Below are positions 22,302 to 34,956 of a DNA stretch of 64,000 nucleotides, piece by piece. The stretch is taken from assembly GCA_018340375.1 (NCBI GenBank), contig JAFFJZ010000046.1:744001-808000 (forward strand), in the 5' to 3' direction. Position 1 is the stretch's first letter. Every line of letters begins with the position of its first letter. The stretch comes from Gonatopus flavifemur. Its lineage: Eukaryota; Arthropoda; Insecta; Hymenoptera; Dryinidae. A program made the position numbers and the translations under genes. Under the pieces are notes generated by a model. It was given only the letters and a program-made list of their open reading frames with translations, did no database searches and was not told where the DNA came from.

Positions 22302-22890
22302 AGCATCTCAAAAAACATAAAAATACACATATATCGCAATTTTGTGTAAACATTCCAAATTTAACCTTCTTCAAGGGGGTAGGAAGGGGGTACTAGCGGG
22401 TCACAGAGAGGTTAAATTCGTTATTTGTTATCATTACTCATTTGGGCGTCCCAAAAAACATGGAAATGCACATACATTCAAATTTTTTACGTGAGTTTCA
22501 AATTCAACCCCCATCAGGGCGTGGTAGGAGGATTATAGCGGGTGAGAGAAGGATTGAATTCGTTTTTTGTTACCATTTTCGAGTTGAGCATCCCAAAAAA
22601 CATAGAAATCCACATACATGTGGATTTTTTACGAAAGTTGAAAATTCAACCCCCATCAGGGGGTTATAGGAGGGTGCTGGCGGATAAGGGAGGGGTTAAA
22701 TTACTTTTTCGTTATCATTTTCGGCTTTAGCGTCCCAAAAAACATGGAAATCCACATACATCTGAATTTTTCACGAATGTTTAAAATTCAACCCCCATCA
22801 GGGGGTTGTAGGAGGGTGCTAGCGGATAAGGGAGGGGTTAAATTCTCTTCTCGTCATCATTTTTGGTTTCAGCGATCCCAAAAACTTGAG
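22302..22890. repeat. 142-143-bp tandem array, about four units
   Basis: Units start at 22302, 22444, 22586, 22729 and a partial one at 22871, each beginning GCRTCCCAAAAAACATGGAA. Each contains a small hairpin AACCCCCATCAGGGGGTT and a G-rich TAGGAGGGTGCTAGCGG. Units are roughly 80-90% alike, with the first the most diverged. It abuts a mariner fragment. Confidence 0.9.
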
Positions 22891-22892
22891 GA

Positions 22893-23332
22893 TAATGGGG
22901 TCTACCCTCTGGTTCATGACACTTTTTTTTTGTGTGCCTGTGCTATTAATGGTGAACTTTACCGAAAACAACTAATGCATTTAAAGCAAGTCATAGAAAA
23001 AAAAACGACCAGAATGGATGAATAGGCACAGTCAATTGATTCTGCAACATGACAATGGCAAACCGCACACCGCACAAGTCACGACAAAATATTTAGATGG
23101 ACAGAACTGGGAAGTACTTTTCCACCCGCTATATTCGCCAGACATAGCTCCGTCGGATCACCACTCATTCCGGACAATGCATTCAGATCTTACAGGAGAA
23201 CGGTTCGCTAAATACGAAGTATCAAAATTTGGCTGGATAATTGAATCAGCTCAAAAGCTCAGGCAAGGAATACATAAATTACCTGAAAGATGGGCGAAGG
23301 TTGTAGCTGCAGATGGAGCATACTTTGAATAA
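22893..23332 (+). pseudogene. mariner transposase C-terminal fragment
   Basis: The catalytic C-terminal third of a mariner transposase. It begins with the block INGELYRKQLMHLKQVIEKK (frame one, ending at about 23025), then shifts frame to LILQHDNGKPHTA with the second catalytic Asp and LYSPDIAPSDHHSF with the third. The spacing is 34 residues (D34D). It finishes with LPERWAKVVAADGAYFE and a stop at 23330-23332. The DNA-binding domain, the first Asp and the left ITR are missing. It belongs to a different mariner lineage from the 990-2280 copy. Confidence 0.88.
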
Positions 23333-23464
23333 ACTGTCCTCCAATTTTCTGAACAAGCAAATGTGTTTTATTCCAACAAAGAAGGGTGGAATCATATTCA
23401 CCAACCCAATAGCTCAATACAATTCAGTATTCTCATCGTTGAGTGAAAGGTAAATACGTTCAAG

Positions 23465-24570
23465 ATGACTGATGAGGCGACTTCAGCGTTGTTAAAGAAA
23501 AAACGTGGTTTAGTGAAAGCAAAATTATCGAAATTTCGTACATATTTAGCGAGTTCTGAATGGAAAAATAGTTTGATGCATTTGAAGCTCCGTTTAGAAA
23601 AAATCGAGTTGGCTCATAATGATTTTGACGATATACAAACGCAGATAGAGTTATTAAGTGATGATCAACCAGATAAGCGCAAGCGTGAAGTATTTGAAAA
23701 AAATAACTTTCAACTGGTAGCTATAGCGAACGAGTATTTGACACCTCAACAAAACAACGGGGCAATTCGGCAGCCCGATACACAAAATGCTAATGCTAAT
23801 TCTAATCCGGTTGCAAATAACAACGATCAATCGGAAATCAGATTCACATTACTTATGTTGCAGCTCCCTCAATTCAATGGAGATTATAATAATTGGATTT
23901 CATTCCGGGATACGTTCAATGCATTCATTGATAGAAATGAATCGTTGTCGAGCACACAGAAACTCCACTACCTCAAATAATGCGTTAGGGATGCTGCATC
24001 GCGCATGCTTGATGCATTAGAAGTTTCCGCCGCAAATTACGTAGAAGCCTGGAAATCATTGGAACAGAGGTTTGAAAATAAACGGATAATTGTGGACAGT
24101 CACGTTTGAGCATTATTTGACTTTTCTCACATGGGGAAAGAATCTTACGTATCGTTGGGAAAGTTGCAAGATTCAATGAATCAACCCTTGAGAGCGTTAG
24201 CCGCATTAGGCGAGCCGACTGACAAGTGGGATACATTGCTAATATATTTGACATCTCAAAAGCTTGATCAAACGACGTGGCGTGGATGGGAGGAAGAATT
24301 TATGAGTTCGACGAACGTGCCTAATCTGCCCAATTTCTTAGAATTTCTAAATAATCGTTGTCAACTTTCGGAGTCATTGAATTCCAGTAAGGCATCTGAG
24401 CAAAAATTCAAGCCACCTCACGGCTCTCATCCAAAGCCTTCTTCATCGGCAAATCGTGGTCACACTCATGTAGTTGCAAGCACATCTATGTGTGCGTTTC
24501 GTCGAGGTACCCATAATATATATCCGTGCGCACAATTCCAAGAGTTAACAGTTAGGCAATCATCATCATG
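23465..24570 (+). pseudogene. BEL/Pao element 1, gag
   Basis: The capsid-type Gag of a BEL/Pao LTR retrotransposon. It starts at the ATG at 23465 (KKRGLVKAKLSKFRTYL, a helical N-terminus), then has the conserved LPQFNGDYNNWISFRDTFNA block. Stops occur at 23978-23980 and near 24107. After them the frame continues with MGKESYVSLGKLQDSMNQ, LRALAALGEPTDKWDTLLI and FLEFLNNRCQ. At about 24570 an RTE copy interrupts it, and the zinc knuckles follow on the far side (25500-25590). No 5' LTR is visible upstream, where a mariner fragment and tandem repeats lie instead. Confidence 0.88.
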
Positions 24571-25465
24571 AAGTAATCAGTTTTATGACTGGTTTGATGA
24601 AATCCCCCAACCCTGTCTATTATCCGCTAACCGCTCAATTTCTGCATATCTACGACAGCCCTTATCTTGTTCAATTTGCTTCATATAACCTAATCTAGGT
24701 CTACCTCTTCGAGTTTGACCATTCATTTTTCCTTCCAATATTGTTTCCAATGAGCTATCATGCCTCAATGTGTGCCCTATCAGATTACTTCTTCTTTTCA
24801 CGACCTGTGTCGAAAGACTTCTTTTTTCATTTACCTTCTTCATTTTTGACTTCGTCTATCCACTTTATTCTAAGCATCCTCCTATAACAACACATTTCAA
24901 GAGCTTCGAGTCTTCGTTGGTCCGTTTTCCCAATTGTCCAAGTTTCGCAACCATATAATGCTGTGCTCCAAACGTAACTCTTCAAGAATTTCTTCCTTAC
25001 TGCTGAGCTAATGTTCTTCGAACATAGTTACTGTCCCTTTTGGTGGAAAGCCTGTTTTCCTTGTGCTATTCTTGCTCTTATATCTCTTCCGCGTTCACCG
25101 TTTTCTGTGATTATGCTTCCTAGAGATTTAGATTCTTTGAATTACTGAATTGTCTCTGCATCTATTTTGACTTCCGTTCTTCTTGATGTTTTCGCTGTTG
25201 TATAAATCATGAATTTTGTTTTGTCCTTATTTATATTCATACAATATTTCTCTTGTAATATTTTTTTCATAGTGCTGAGAGTATTTTCTAACTCGGCACT
25301 ACTCGTAGCTAATATACCTATGTCATCCGCAAATCTCAACATGCTCACATTTTCACCTTGAATCTGTAATTTCAATGGCACTTGCTCCTTCACTTCGTTC
25401 ATCGCTTCTTCTATATACAAATTGAAAATCAGTGGCGATAGTGAGCATCCTTGTCTCAACCCTCA
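24571..25465 (-). pseudogene. RTE-type fragment inserted in BEL gag
   Basis: On the minus strand this is a 5'-truncated RTE copy. It begins at RQGCSLSPLIFNLYIEEAMN, contains the catalytic FADD, and ends with GRPRLGYMKQIEQDKGCRRY and the 3' terminal CATGATGATGAT tail. A stop follows IDAETIQ (25142-25144) and other lesions are present. It is close to the copy at 49560-52145. Its 3' end is complete, which is the normal pattern for target-primed integration, and the BEL gag reading resumes right after it. Confidence 0.9.
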
Positions 25466-26080
25466 ACTGTCTGAGTAGAAACACGAAAATTGAAATTGTG
25501 TACAAATTGCTTCAAAGGCAATCATTTAGCCAAAAATTGTGGTTATAGAGGTTGTAAAACATGCAATGATCGTCACAACTCATCACTACATTCCGGACAG
25601 GGTTAGATCAGGGTTTTAGAACAGTGTGGATGATAGGAGAGATAGTGCATCAAACAGTACCTTAAACACAGCCAATCAATCGCATATTTCTGGTAATTTG
25701 TGAGCTCATGTAACATCCACGCATATTAGACATGATGCAGCAAATTTTCATACTTTATTGGCTACTGCGAACGTAATGATTTTCGACAAAGATGGAAAGC
25801 CGCATCAGTGCAGGGCCCTGTTGGATAGTGGGTCTCAACCTCATTTCATATCTCGTGAACTCTGTAGTGAATTGAGATTGCCCAGTCATGAGATCGAAAT
25901 GTCTATAACTGGAGTGAATGATTGTTCCATCATTGTAACTCAAAGAACTTCGGGCAAGATGAAATCAATTTATAACGACTATCAACAAACGCTATATTTC
26001 CATGTGATCGATCAAATCACTGCGAATTCACAGGACAAACCGCTTGATATTCCTAATCATTCTATATAGGCCAGGGTTGA
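25466..26080 (+). pseudogene. BEL/Pao element 1, gag zinc knuckles and protease
   Basis: This continues the gag broken at 24570. A CCHC knuckle, CTNCFKGNHLAKNC, is readable at about 25497-25538, followed by GCKTCNDRHNSSLHS. After several stops, the aspartic protease begins at about 25758: VMIFDKDGKPHQCRALLDSG, with the catalytic DSG, then SQPHFISRELC. The frame runs to 26069, where a large palindromic insertion starts. Protease-to-RT sequence resumes at 28118. Confidence 0.85.
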
Positions 26081-26104
26081 AGCCTTTGAAAATGGTGAAA
26101 GATG

Positions 26105-28117
26105 AGAAAAAATTATATTATGATGAAACCCATTGGAGAAGGAAGGAAATATAACAAGAATGAAAGGAAAAATAATCTACGGGTGATCTGCGGTCGGGAA
26201 GTGGGAGGGGGTGAGTTTTCAAGGGTGAAAAACGGTTTATCTCGATTCGCGGCGAAACAACAAGTCCTGTGGAAAAAAGTCGAACGACAAAGTTGTCGAG
26301 AATAAAAAGATCTACAATTTTGGTATCCACGCATTTTCACATGACCTCAAAATTCATGTGGAAAATTCAAATAACCAAGTTTTTGGATTCTTATTTCTAT
26401 CTTTCACAGAAGAATGTTTTTTCTCACGAAATTCAGTGAAAACTTACCTTCTTATATTCCAAAGAAATTGTGTTTTTTTTAATCCAAAATATTGATTTTT
26501 TTACCTATTCTCAATCAGAAATTCTCACGTCAAAATATTTGCTTTTTCGAAAAAGTCGGTGGGTTTTTTGTTCGTTGAAATCTCTACTTCCTGATAGGGT
26601 GAAAAAAATATACCTTACTATGATAACTTTCCTCAGAAAATGCAAAAAACGAATAAAACTCGATTCTGAAAAATTTTTTTCAATCATTATGTACAATTTT
26701 GTGTTGGTTATTACAATTCACACTTCAATTACTCGAGGAACACGAGATTCCATGTTGAAAATATGAAGAAAAAAATTACAAATCGAAATATACTAGTATA
26801 ATCAACAACCAAATAAGGTAATAAAGATGAAATATTTAATTAGATATCTACAATATTTCGAAAATATTGTAGAATCTTCTTTAAATTATTCGTGTCAATG
26901 TCAATTTATTGCTATTTCAAGATAACTTATACATCTGAGTGAACTACGGAAAGTTTTAGCCCATTAAAACGTATTTCATAGAGAAGTGGGGAAGGGGCTA
27001 GGAGGATCTGGGCCTCACTACCTGCTATTTCGTACCAACTGTGAAAACCGTCCCACACAGTACAACAGTTCAGAAGGAATTCATTATGGATTCATCTGGA
27101 GCTATAAGCATTAAAAACGAATACATTGAGAACGCTTTCTGAACTGTTGTACTGTGTGGGATGGTTTTCACAGTTGTCACGGAATAACAGGTAGTGAGGC
27201 CCAGATCCTCCTAGCCCCTTCTCCACTTCTCTATGAAATACGTTTTAATGGGCTGAAATTTCCCGTAGTCCACTCAGATATATAAGTTATCTTGAAATAG
27301 CAATGAATAGACATTTACACGAATAATTTAAAGAAAATTCTACAATTTTCTCAAAATATTTTAGATATCTAATTAAATATTTTATCTTTATTAACTTATT
27401 TGGTTGTTAATTATATTAGTATATTTCGATTTGCAATTTTTTCCTTCATAATTGTAACATGGTATCTTACATTTTTCGAGTGATTAAAGTGTGAATTGTA
27501 ATAACCAGCTCAAAATTGTACATAATGATTGAAAAAAAATTTTCGGAATCGAGTTTTTTTCGTTTTTTGCATTTTCTGAGAAAAGTTATCATAGTAAGGC
27601 ATATTTTTTTCACGCCATCAGGAAGTAGAGATTTCAACGAACCACAAACCCATCGACTTTTTCGAAAAAGCAGGTATTTTGACGTGAGAATTTCCGATTG
27701 AGAATTAAGGTGATTTTTCGAAATTTGAGTCCATAATAGGTAAAAAAATTACAGTGTGTTTGGGACATAAAAAAGTAAGTTCCCACTGAATTTCGTGGAG
27801 AAAAAAATTTTTCTGTAAAAGATGAAAATAAGAATCCAAAAACTTGGTTATTTGAATTTTTCACATAAATTTTGAGGTTATGTGAGAATGCGTGAATACC
27901 GAAGTTGTAGATCTCTGTATTCCCTACCACTTTGTTATTCAACTTTTTTCCATAGGACTCTTAGTTTTGCCGCAAATCGGGATGAACCGTTTTTCACCCT
28001 TGAAAACTCACCCCCTCCCACTTCTCGACCTCAGATCACCCAAAATTATTTTCCGTTTCATTCTTGTTATATTCTCTGCTTCTCCAATGGGTTTCATCCT
28101 ACTATAATTTTTTTTGG
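26105..28117. mobile_element. 2.0-kb palindromic (fold-back) insertion in BEL protease
   Basis: Arms of about 970 bp (26105-27078 and 27138-28117) are inverted copies, roughly 88-90% alike, around a 60-bp spacer. The outer ends read AAAAAATTATA-TATGATGAAACCC on both sides. No protein is recognisable on either strand, and open frames in the two arms mirror each other. The BEL gene resumes directly beyond it, so this is an insertion and not part of the retroelement. No clear target duplication can be read. Confidence 0.9.
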
Positions 28118-29620
28118 TTTCAAGAATTATCGACTCTGGTCTAACACCATCGCAGGTTTTTTCGGCTAATGATACATTCTATGAATCTGGTCGCGTTGAG
28201 TTGTTATTGGGTGCAAGCATATCTTGGGATTTGATGTGTGTGGGTATGTAGATAGTCTCTTCCAAACTCACCCTGCAAAAAACAAAACTGGGGTGGATTG
28301 TGTCTGGTCCAGTACCACAAAAATCAACTCATCTAAATTCAAGAGTCCATTCAAACACTGTAGATCAAGTTTGTGAGCAATAACAAAAATTCAAGCTGTT
28401 AGAGGAATGCCCAGACCATCCCATTCGCTTCAAAGAGGAATTATATTGCGAACAGTATTTAATTGAAACTACCAAGCGTGATTCTTCCGGGAAATTTGTT
28501 GGTAATTCACCTTTTCGGGACAATGTGGGCTCTCTTGGTGATTCTTCGACTTCGGTGACAAAACGATTTCTTTCTTCAGAAAAGAGACTAGACAAGGATC
28601 CCAAACTGAAGACTTTTTATGGTAATTTTATGAGGGGTTACGAAGCACTCGGACAAATGACCAAGACTGATCCTATTCCCGAAAATCACCAAAAACCATT
28701 TTGCTATTTGCCTCATCACGGGGTTTCGAAGACTTCCAGCTACATTACCGAACTCAGAGTAGTGTTTGACGCTTCGGCGAAGACGTCATCAAATATCTTC
28801 CTTCATGATACGTTAATTTCCAGCGTATTTTGTGGCATTACAACAAGACAGATCAAACAGGTCATTATAGATTGAATACGATCACGTATGGCACAGCTCC
28901 TGCCTCTTTTCTAGCCGTTAGAGGTCTTCATCAAACCGCGTTGAATCATCGCAAAAAACACGCACTTGAATGTAAGATTATATTGTCCGATTCCTACGTT
29001 GATGACTTGATCACCGGCACAAGTTCTATCTCTGAAGGTAAACAAATCATTGCCAATATACATTCTATTTGGCTCACTGGTAGTTTTCAATTGAGACAAT
29101 GGATCAGCAACGAACCTTATATTATTGATCAAGTTCAGCAATGGGCGAAACGTGGAACATGTGATTTCGAAGGGAAAAAATGTCAGAACATTGGGATCAT
29201 TGTGGAATTCTTCTCATGATTCGTTGCACTATGAATTGAATATCGAGAATCATCGTCCTACGAAAATAACAAAACGTTCAATACTATTCACTATATCCCA
29301 ACGTTTTTGATCCTCTGGAATTGATCAGCCCGATTGTTATCACTGCAAGCATCATCATGCAGAGAATTCAGCAACTGGGAAATTGGATGGGACGAATCTA
29401 TTCCAATTGACTTGTTCACTATTTGGAGCCGATTTCTTGAAGTGAGTCGATCTATCGTCGATATTCGTATTCCCTGGTTATCAATCCACCCTCGTATAGA
29501 CGTTCCACATTTTGAAGCGATCAGAATATCACAATGTTTCTGCTATCAACGATTTCTTCTAGAAACGATAACTTTCCACTATCTAAAGATCTGGACACAC
29601 TAGCTGCGTAAACGTAAGGA
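28118..29620 (+). pseudogene. BEL/Pao element 1, protease end and reverse transcriptase, decayed
   Basis: It resumes with the BEL block RVELLLGASISWDLM, then the pre-RT domain and LPHHGVSKTSSYITELRVVF, a conserved BEL reverse transcriptase start. A deletion at about 28830 removes the fingers/palm region with the first catalytic Asp and joins it to TYGTAPASFLAVRGLHQ. The catalytic YVDD follows (SDSYVDDLITG). Beyond 29219 only scattered frames remain, matching the RNase H region (a KRSILFTISQ block). Integrase and 3' LTR are not found. Many stops and shifts make this older than element 2 at 52201-57508. Confidence 0.85.
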
Positions 29621-29696
29621 ACGGATGCGCTGAAACTATATAAGAGATCTGCTCAGGCTTTTGTTCTTTACGTCCACGTTTACGTAGCTTGTGTAT

Positions 29697-29744
29697 ATTA
29701 TAATAACCTGTCAACGAGGCGATGTGTTGACAGGTTATTATAAT
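29697..29744. repeat. perfect 19-bp-arm hairpin
   Basis: Arms ATTATAATAACCTGTCAAC (29697-29715) and its exact inverse (29726-29744) flank a 10-base loop. In reverse complement it resembles a weaker hairpin at 47531-47566 (ATAACCTATCAACACATC). The two are probably copies of one small element. Confidence 0.8.
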
Positions 29745-30282
29745 TTCAAGAGCACAATGAATAGTAAATGAATGAATCACAGGTGGTTACGGTTTATTGT
29801 GAAGGGGGAACCGAGCGAGAGGGAAAACGGTATGAGAAGAGAAAATGAATTCTCCCGCTCCGAATTTCCAACACGAGCCAAAATTGATTTGGAATTGTTG
29901 ATACGTATACATGAATTGCTTCGATCTTACCGGTAACTGTTAAACGGGAGAAGAGGGGTTAAGGTTCCAATATTCAGAGCTCCAGACGTGATGGAGACTT
30001 GGATATATTTCCGACAAAAAATCACCCACATACTTTTCCGAAAAGGAACGTTCCTCACCGTGACTATAAAAAACGGGCGTAGCACGTGATGGGACCTCTC
30101 TACAATATATGCAAATTAAACGTAGCGAATTTTTAGCCGGCCAAAATACGAGTGACGAGACAGCGTGGCGCCGTTACCGTCGTTCCTGTTCCCGTGACAT
30201 CACAAGTCGCGTTGCGCTATTGGCCTAATTATCGATCCAGCGATCCGTGCTGCCCTCGAGCGCCGGGGAAGAAATTGAACCA
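29745..30282. other. GC-richer spacer without recognised genes
   Basis: It contains purine-rich and CG-containing stretches (30130-30280) unlike the surrounding A/T-rich DNA. That composition resumes at 32838-32890, directly after the fold-back element, which suggests one older sequence split by the insertion. Retroelement LTR or UTR sequence is possible but I cannot show it. Confidence 0.4.
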
Positions 30283-32837
30283 CCCGACTGGAAATTGTCA
30301 TCAGGTTAACCCAACATATGATGAGGACCTGACAAGGTCATCCGAAATAAGGAATACCCGTTACGGTCCTGATCGGGATTAGGTGTGGATGACTCACGTA
30401 TGGATGACCTCATTTGGTCCTAGTCAGGATTTCCTCAAATTATCCTGAAAAGGTCGAAGTAGGTTTTCCTCGCTGTATCCGCATCAGGACCTCATTCGGT
30501 CATCCTAAGATCATGGACATACTTTGATAAACTGAATACAAGAATGTACAGACTTGATTTCAGATTGTACACTCTTTGATTAAACAAATTTTCCTTCAAT
30601 AAGAAGAACATGTTTGAACGATTTTCAACTGTGCCTGTTTTTAAATTCAATCCCTTCATTCCGAACACATTACCTACTTCTGAAAACTGTTGAACAATTT
30701 GTTCAATCTATTCTCAATGTGAATTGAAAACTAACTATTTGGGTTTTAATTAGGCGGAACTTATGAAAATTTCACAAGATTTTCCACGTTATGCATACAG
30801 CGAAAAAAACTTAGCAAACGTTCAACCATCACCAGCGAAATAAGTATTTCATTTAACTTATCACAATTCTCATAAGGTTGATTTATTGACTATTCAGCAT
30901 CATTCTTCTTTCCTACACATCACATCATCTGAGTATTATTCAAAGAGTATATATGAACTGAATGAATATGTGTTTCGTCATAATCAAATATAAGTTTCGA
31001 ACAAGTACTCTTCTTTCGTTATTTCTTGATTAATACGCATAAAAAAATCTGTTATTGAGTGCAAAATGAATTATTGAATCAGTTATCACTGCTGTAATAT
31101 GTAAAAAATCATAAGTTGCTGATGTGGTGGGCAATTAATTCTATTCAAATATACGATAATATCAACAACGACAATATCTATATCAATATTAATTTACATC
31201 AGTATTTCTCGGAAAAAACTCAGAAATCCCAATCATTTTGTAATAATAAAGGTCATGAAGAACTCATTCGATCAAAAATATTTCAAGCGAATGTTCAAAA
31301 TGAAATGCAAAAAACTTGAATTATTCACTTTCAGCTCGACGGATGGTTTTACTTTTCAAATTAAAGAGTACTCTTGAAGTTGAAATTTGTTAATTTCAGA
31401 AAAAAGCCTCATTTTCTGAGTTGAATTTGTTGTTAGGGTGATGATAAACTTGTAAGAAGAGTTTGAAAGTTGAGTGGAATCTATATTGATCAGGAAAGTC
31501 CAAATCGTGTGGCAAAAGTTAGAAAATCTGTCAACTTAGCTCACGGCGCATGGGCTTTTCTTCACTAAACCAAATGCTGGCAGGAGAAATTCATCAAAAT
31601 ATAGTGGATTCAAAGTGATGTGAAGTAAGAGAGGACCGAAATATTCATTAGATTTTATTCGTTCTCATAAACGTTCTAAAAAATAAGAAAAGACTATAGA
31701 AAATCCAAAGTGTCGTCTTCCCATATTTTTGTTCCAATAATGTTGTGTCATGTTCCTACAAATAAATGTTATTATATTTATGAAACAGGTTCAATACACA
31801 TGTTTTCTCAACCTAACACTAGTTACTGGTGAAAAGATACGAAAATGCACACTCAAAAATGCAAATCATTGAAACAAAAATATTGAGAGACGATACATTG
31901 AGTCATACATAGCCTTACCATATTTATCAACATTTTTATAATAACTAATAAAATTCAATGCATGTATCTGTCCTCTCTTACTTCACATCACTTTGAATTC
32001 ACTATATTTTGATGAATTTCTCCTGCCAGCATTTGGTTTAGTAAAGAAAAGCTGATAGAATACCCATGCGGTTGACAGATTTTCTAACTTTTGCCACACG
32101 ATTTGGACTTTCCTGATCAATATAGATTTCACTCAACTTTCAAACTCTTCCTACAAGTTTATTATCACTCTAACAACAAATTCAACTCAGAAGATAAGGC
32201 TTTTTTCTCAAATTTGAAAATTTCAACTCCAAGAGTGCTCTTCAATTTGAAAAATAAAACCATCCGACGAGCTGCAAGTGAATAAATCAAGTTTTTTGTT
32301 ATTCATTTTGAACATTCTTTTGACATATTTTTGATCAAATGAGTTCTTCATGACTCATATTTCTTACAAAATCAATATGATCTCTGAGTTTTTGCCTAGA
32401 AGTGCTGATGTAAGTATTTGAAGAAAATTCATTTTCACTGCATCAACAAATTACGATTTTTTGACACGTTACAACAGCTATGACTGATTTACTCAATCAT
32501 TTTGCACTTACTAACAGACTTTTTGATACACATTATTCAAGAAATAACCACCACACATTTCACAAAAATAATTCATCCATTTGTTGATCACATAAATTTA
32601 ACCTCACATCTGTCAACCGAACTGCAATTTTCACACAGGCTCATAGATTAGTTTTGATTTATTTTTGAGGTTTTAGTAAGGAATTCCTCACAAAATCCTA
32701 ATTAGTCTTTCCTGATGGGGTCCTCATAATAGTGCAGCGTGACATGACTTGTTAGGTCCTGATGAGGTTGCCTTATCAGGACCTGATCTGGATCAAGGTT
32801 TACCTGATCTGGTCCATGGGGTAAATTTCTAGTCGGG
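30283..32837. mobile_element. 2.55-kb fold-back element with GGACCTGAT motifs
   Basis: The termini CCCGACTGGAAATT (left) and its inverse with one change (right, ending AGTCGGG) bound the unit. Inner arms 31015-31640 and 31970-32530 are inverted copies, roughly 80-85% alike, around a 330-bp spacer. The outer 250 bp on both sides carry many short motifs built on TCCTGATnnGG / ATCAGGACC. No gene is recognisable. Short open frames inside (31116-31319, 32091-32285) are mirror images of each other and so probably not coding. Confidence 0.82.
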
Positions 32838-33486
32838 CAGGTATCGGCGGGCCCGTTGGAACTCGTCACTCTCACACGCATCCTTCCATTCGGGGAATCT
32901 TATACCCAATTGAATGTTAAACAAATTATCAAAATTCGTTATTACAATCGATACGAAACAATACTTGTGTCAAGAACACAAGATACAAAGGGTTATTGGA
33001 ATTGTATTGACATATAATCAACGTTATTGTGTATTGAAATACGAATTAACAACTGCATGACTCGTTGATACCTAACAATCAGTATTATAATGTTATAAAG
33101 CTATTCTCCACGTCCTTTCCCATAATAATCTTATTAGCGTTAGGAGAGGAATATTTCGGACGTACTCGCCTAACTTATTTTCGTTCCAATTCACTCGAAT
33201 GTGAATATTCCAGTACAATTACAGAAAATATAATGATGACAGCTACATAAGAATCTTGTGACCGACATTGATTCTATTACGCATTTTTAGGACGACGTGA
33301 ATGAACCTTCACTATGAATTCTTGCACCGGAGAATACCAATGACACATATAAGAATATCCAAGAAATTAACATAACCTTATGTGAAGAAATCGATTTCAG
33401 TCTAGCATCAAAATTATCACATAGTAATACCAATTGTAGCTGGAAACTAAAAGGAATAATACAACTTTCGTATTTCTCAAAACCAC
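32838..33486. other. spacer without recognised genes
   Basis: The first 50 bp are GC-rich and the rest is A/T-rich. Nothing else can be supported. Confidence 0.4.
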
Positions 33487-33674
33487 ATATGGGGTGAAAT
33501 TCGCCAAGTGTTCCCACTTGAAAATTTCAATCTCATCAATGTTGATGGAATTCCATGAATTTGTTGTACTAGTGACCCTCTTCAAAGTGTATTAACACCA
33601 GGTCTCTAGGAAGTCAGGTTTTCGTGGTACAGGGATTTAAATTGTCAAGATATTTTTGATCCGCCTTTCTTCGG

Positions 33675-34205
33675 AAGATCATCATCGAAATTGATCCTTC
33701 GAGGGATTGGATGAACGAAACGAGGTTCTTGATTGTAAGCGGACTGTAGCCAAGGGAGGTTCTCCTCGATGGAGGATACACGCCGGTTGTTGGTTGAACC
33801 ACAATAACTTACACACGGATTATGAAAAGGAATTATAATGATTTATTCTTCGACTTCGAATAATAATAACGAATGATGTACGCAGTCGTTACAACGTTGC
33901 CACTTGGCTCTACATAGAAAGAATGCACGTGTTTCGATACGGCGAAGAACACGACACGTCTTGACACAGCGAAGACGAGAGATCGAGCGCAAGTGGCTGT
34001 ACAGTACAGTGATGAATACGAATTATGAATATGATTAAGCGTCAATCATTATCGACGATAGGTTCGTTTAGAAGTAGAGCGGACTACTTTTCGGTTGCGG
34101 AGGAATGTGCACATATCGTTACACGGTATACATGAACGTGTATTCTATACACAGGTGTTGAATGCATGTTAATTCTAATACATTCAATGCTCGTTTCGAA
34201 TTAAA
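33675..34205. other. insertion in the left arm of element C
   Basis: About 530 bp absent from the matching place in the right arm. It is richer in CG dinucleotides than its surroundings and includes CGAGGTTC-TTGTAAGCGG and GAAGAACACGACACGTC pieces. Its size and composition would fit a solo LTR, but I see neither TG...CA ends with a duplication nor a second copy in the window. Confidence 0.4.
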
Positions 34206-34956
34206 CATGTGATCCGAAACAATCATCCTCATAATTCCATTGAATGAAAATATGTTATCATTGATATTGTTAGGATTTTCTCTGAATTTTACGATAAGGA
34301 TACTTCCATTCATGCAGAAGGAATATTTCACATAAGAATTCGATTTTCAAAAGTATTTTTGCATTTTTTGGTCACTGCGCCCCTTATGATATTGATGAAA
34401 CCTTGATAAATCGGAAGCTTGATTCCTTAGTTCCAAAATCAAACAGGTTTAAGAATGGGACGAAGAAATTCCCCCAAGGTACAGAGTTCCAAGTGTGTAA
34501 GTATCGTACCTTGAGTACGTGACGATCACACCATCGATTTTCAGTGTATTGTTTCATGAAAATAGTAATTATCAAATTTATTTCTCAATTTTGCCTACCA
34601 CATTGCTCAATACAACCATTTAGATTACCCCTTCCAAATGGATAATTGATTTACGACAAACGGTTGAAGAAAACACGTCATACTTTATGAGAACATTATT
34701 GTAATAATGAGTCATACCAATTTGTCATCTTGGACCCATTAAATTTCTTTTTACTGATAATCAATTTTAATGGAAACGCGGCTACTGTAACTGATAAAAG
34801 TAACTGTGAGTAGTGACTTTGTTTGTACAAGTTATAGTACTCTGATTATTTACAGAATTGAATTATTTCTACATAAATGTACAGAATGATATTAAACAAT
34901 TTGCAGTATTTATAATTATAAATCTTCTGATCCTTCTGAAAGGTTGTTCCTATACT

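Noticed and set aside
26118..28169. Open frames on both strands of the 2.0-kb palindrome
   Set aside because: They occur as mirror pairs because of the symmetry and have no recognisable motif.
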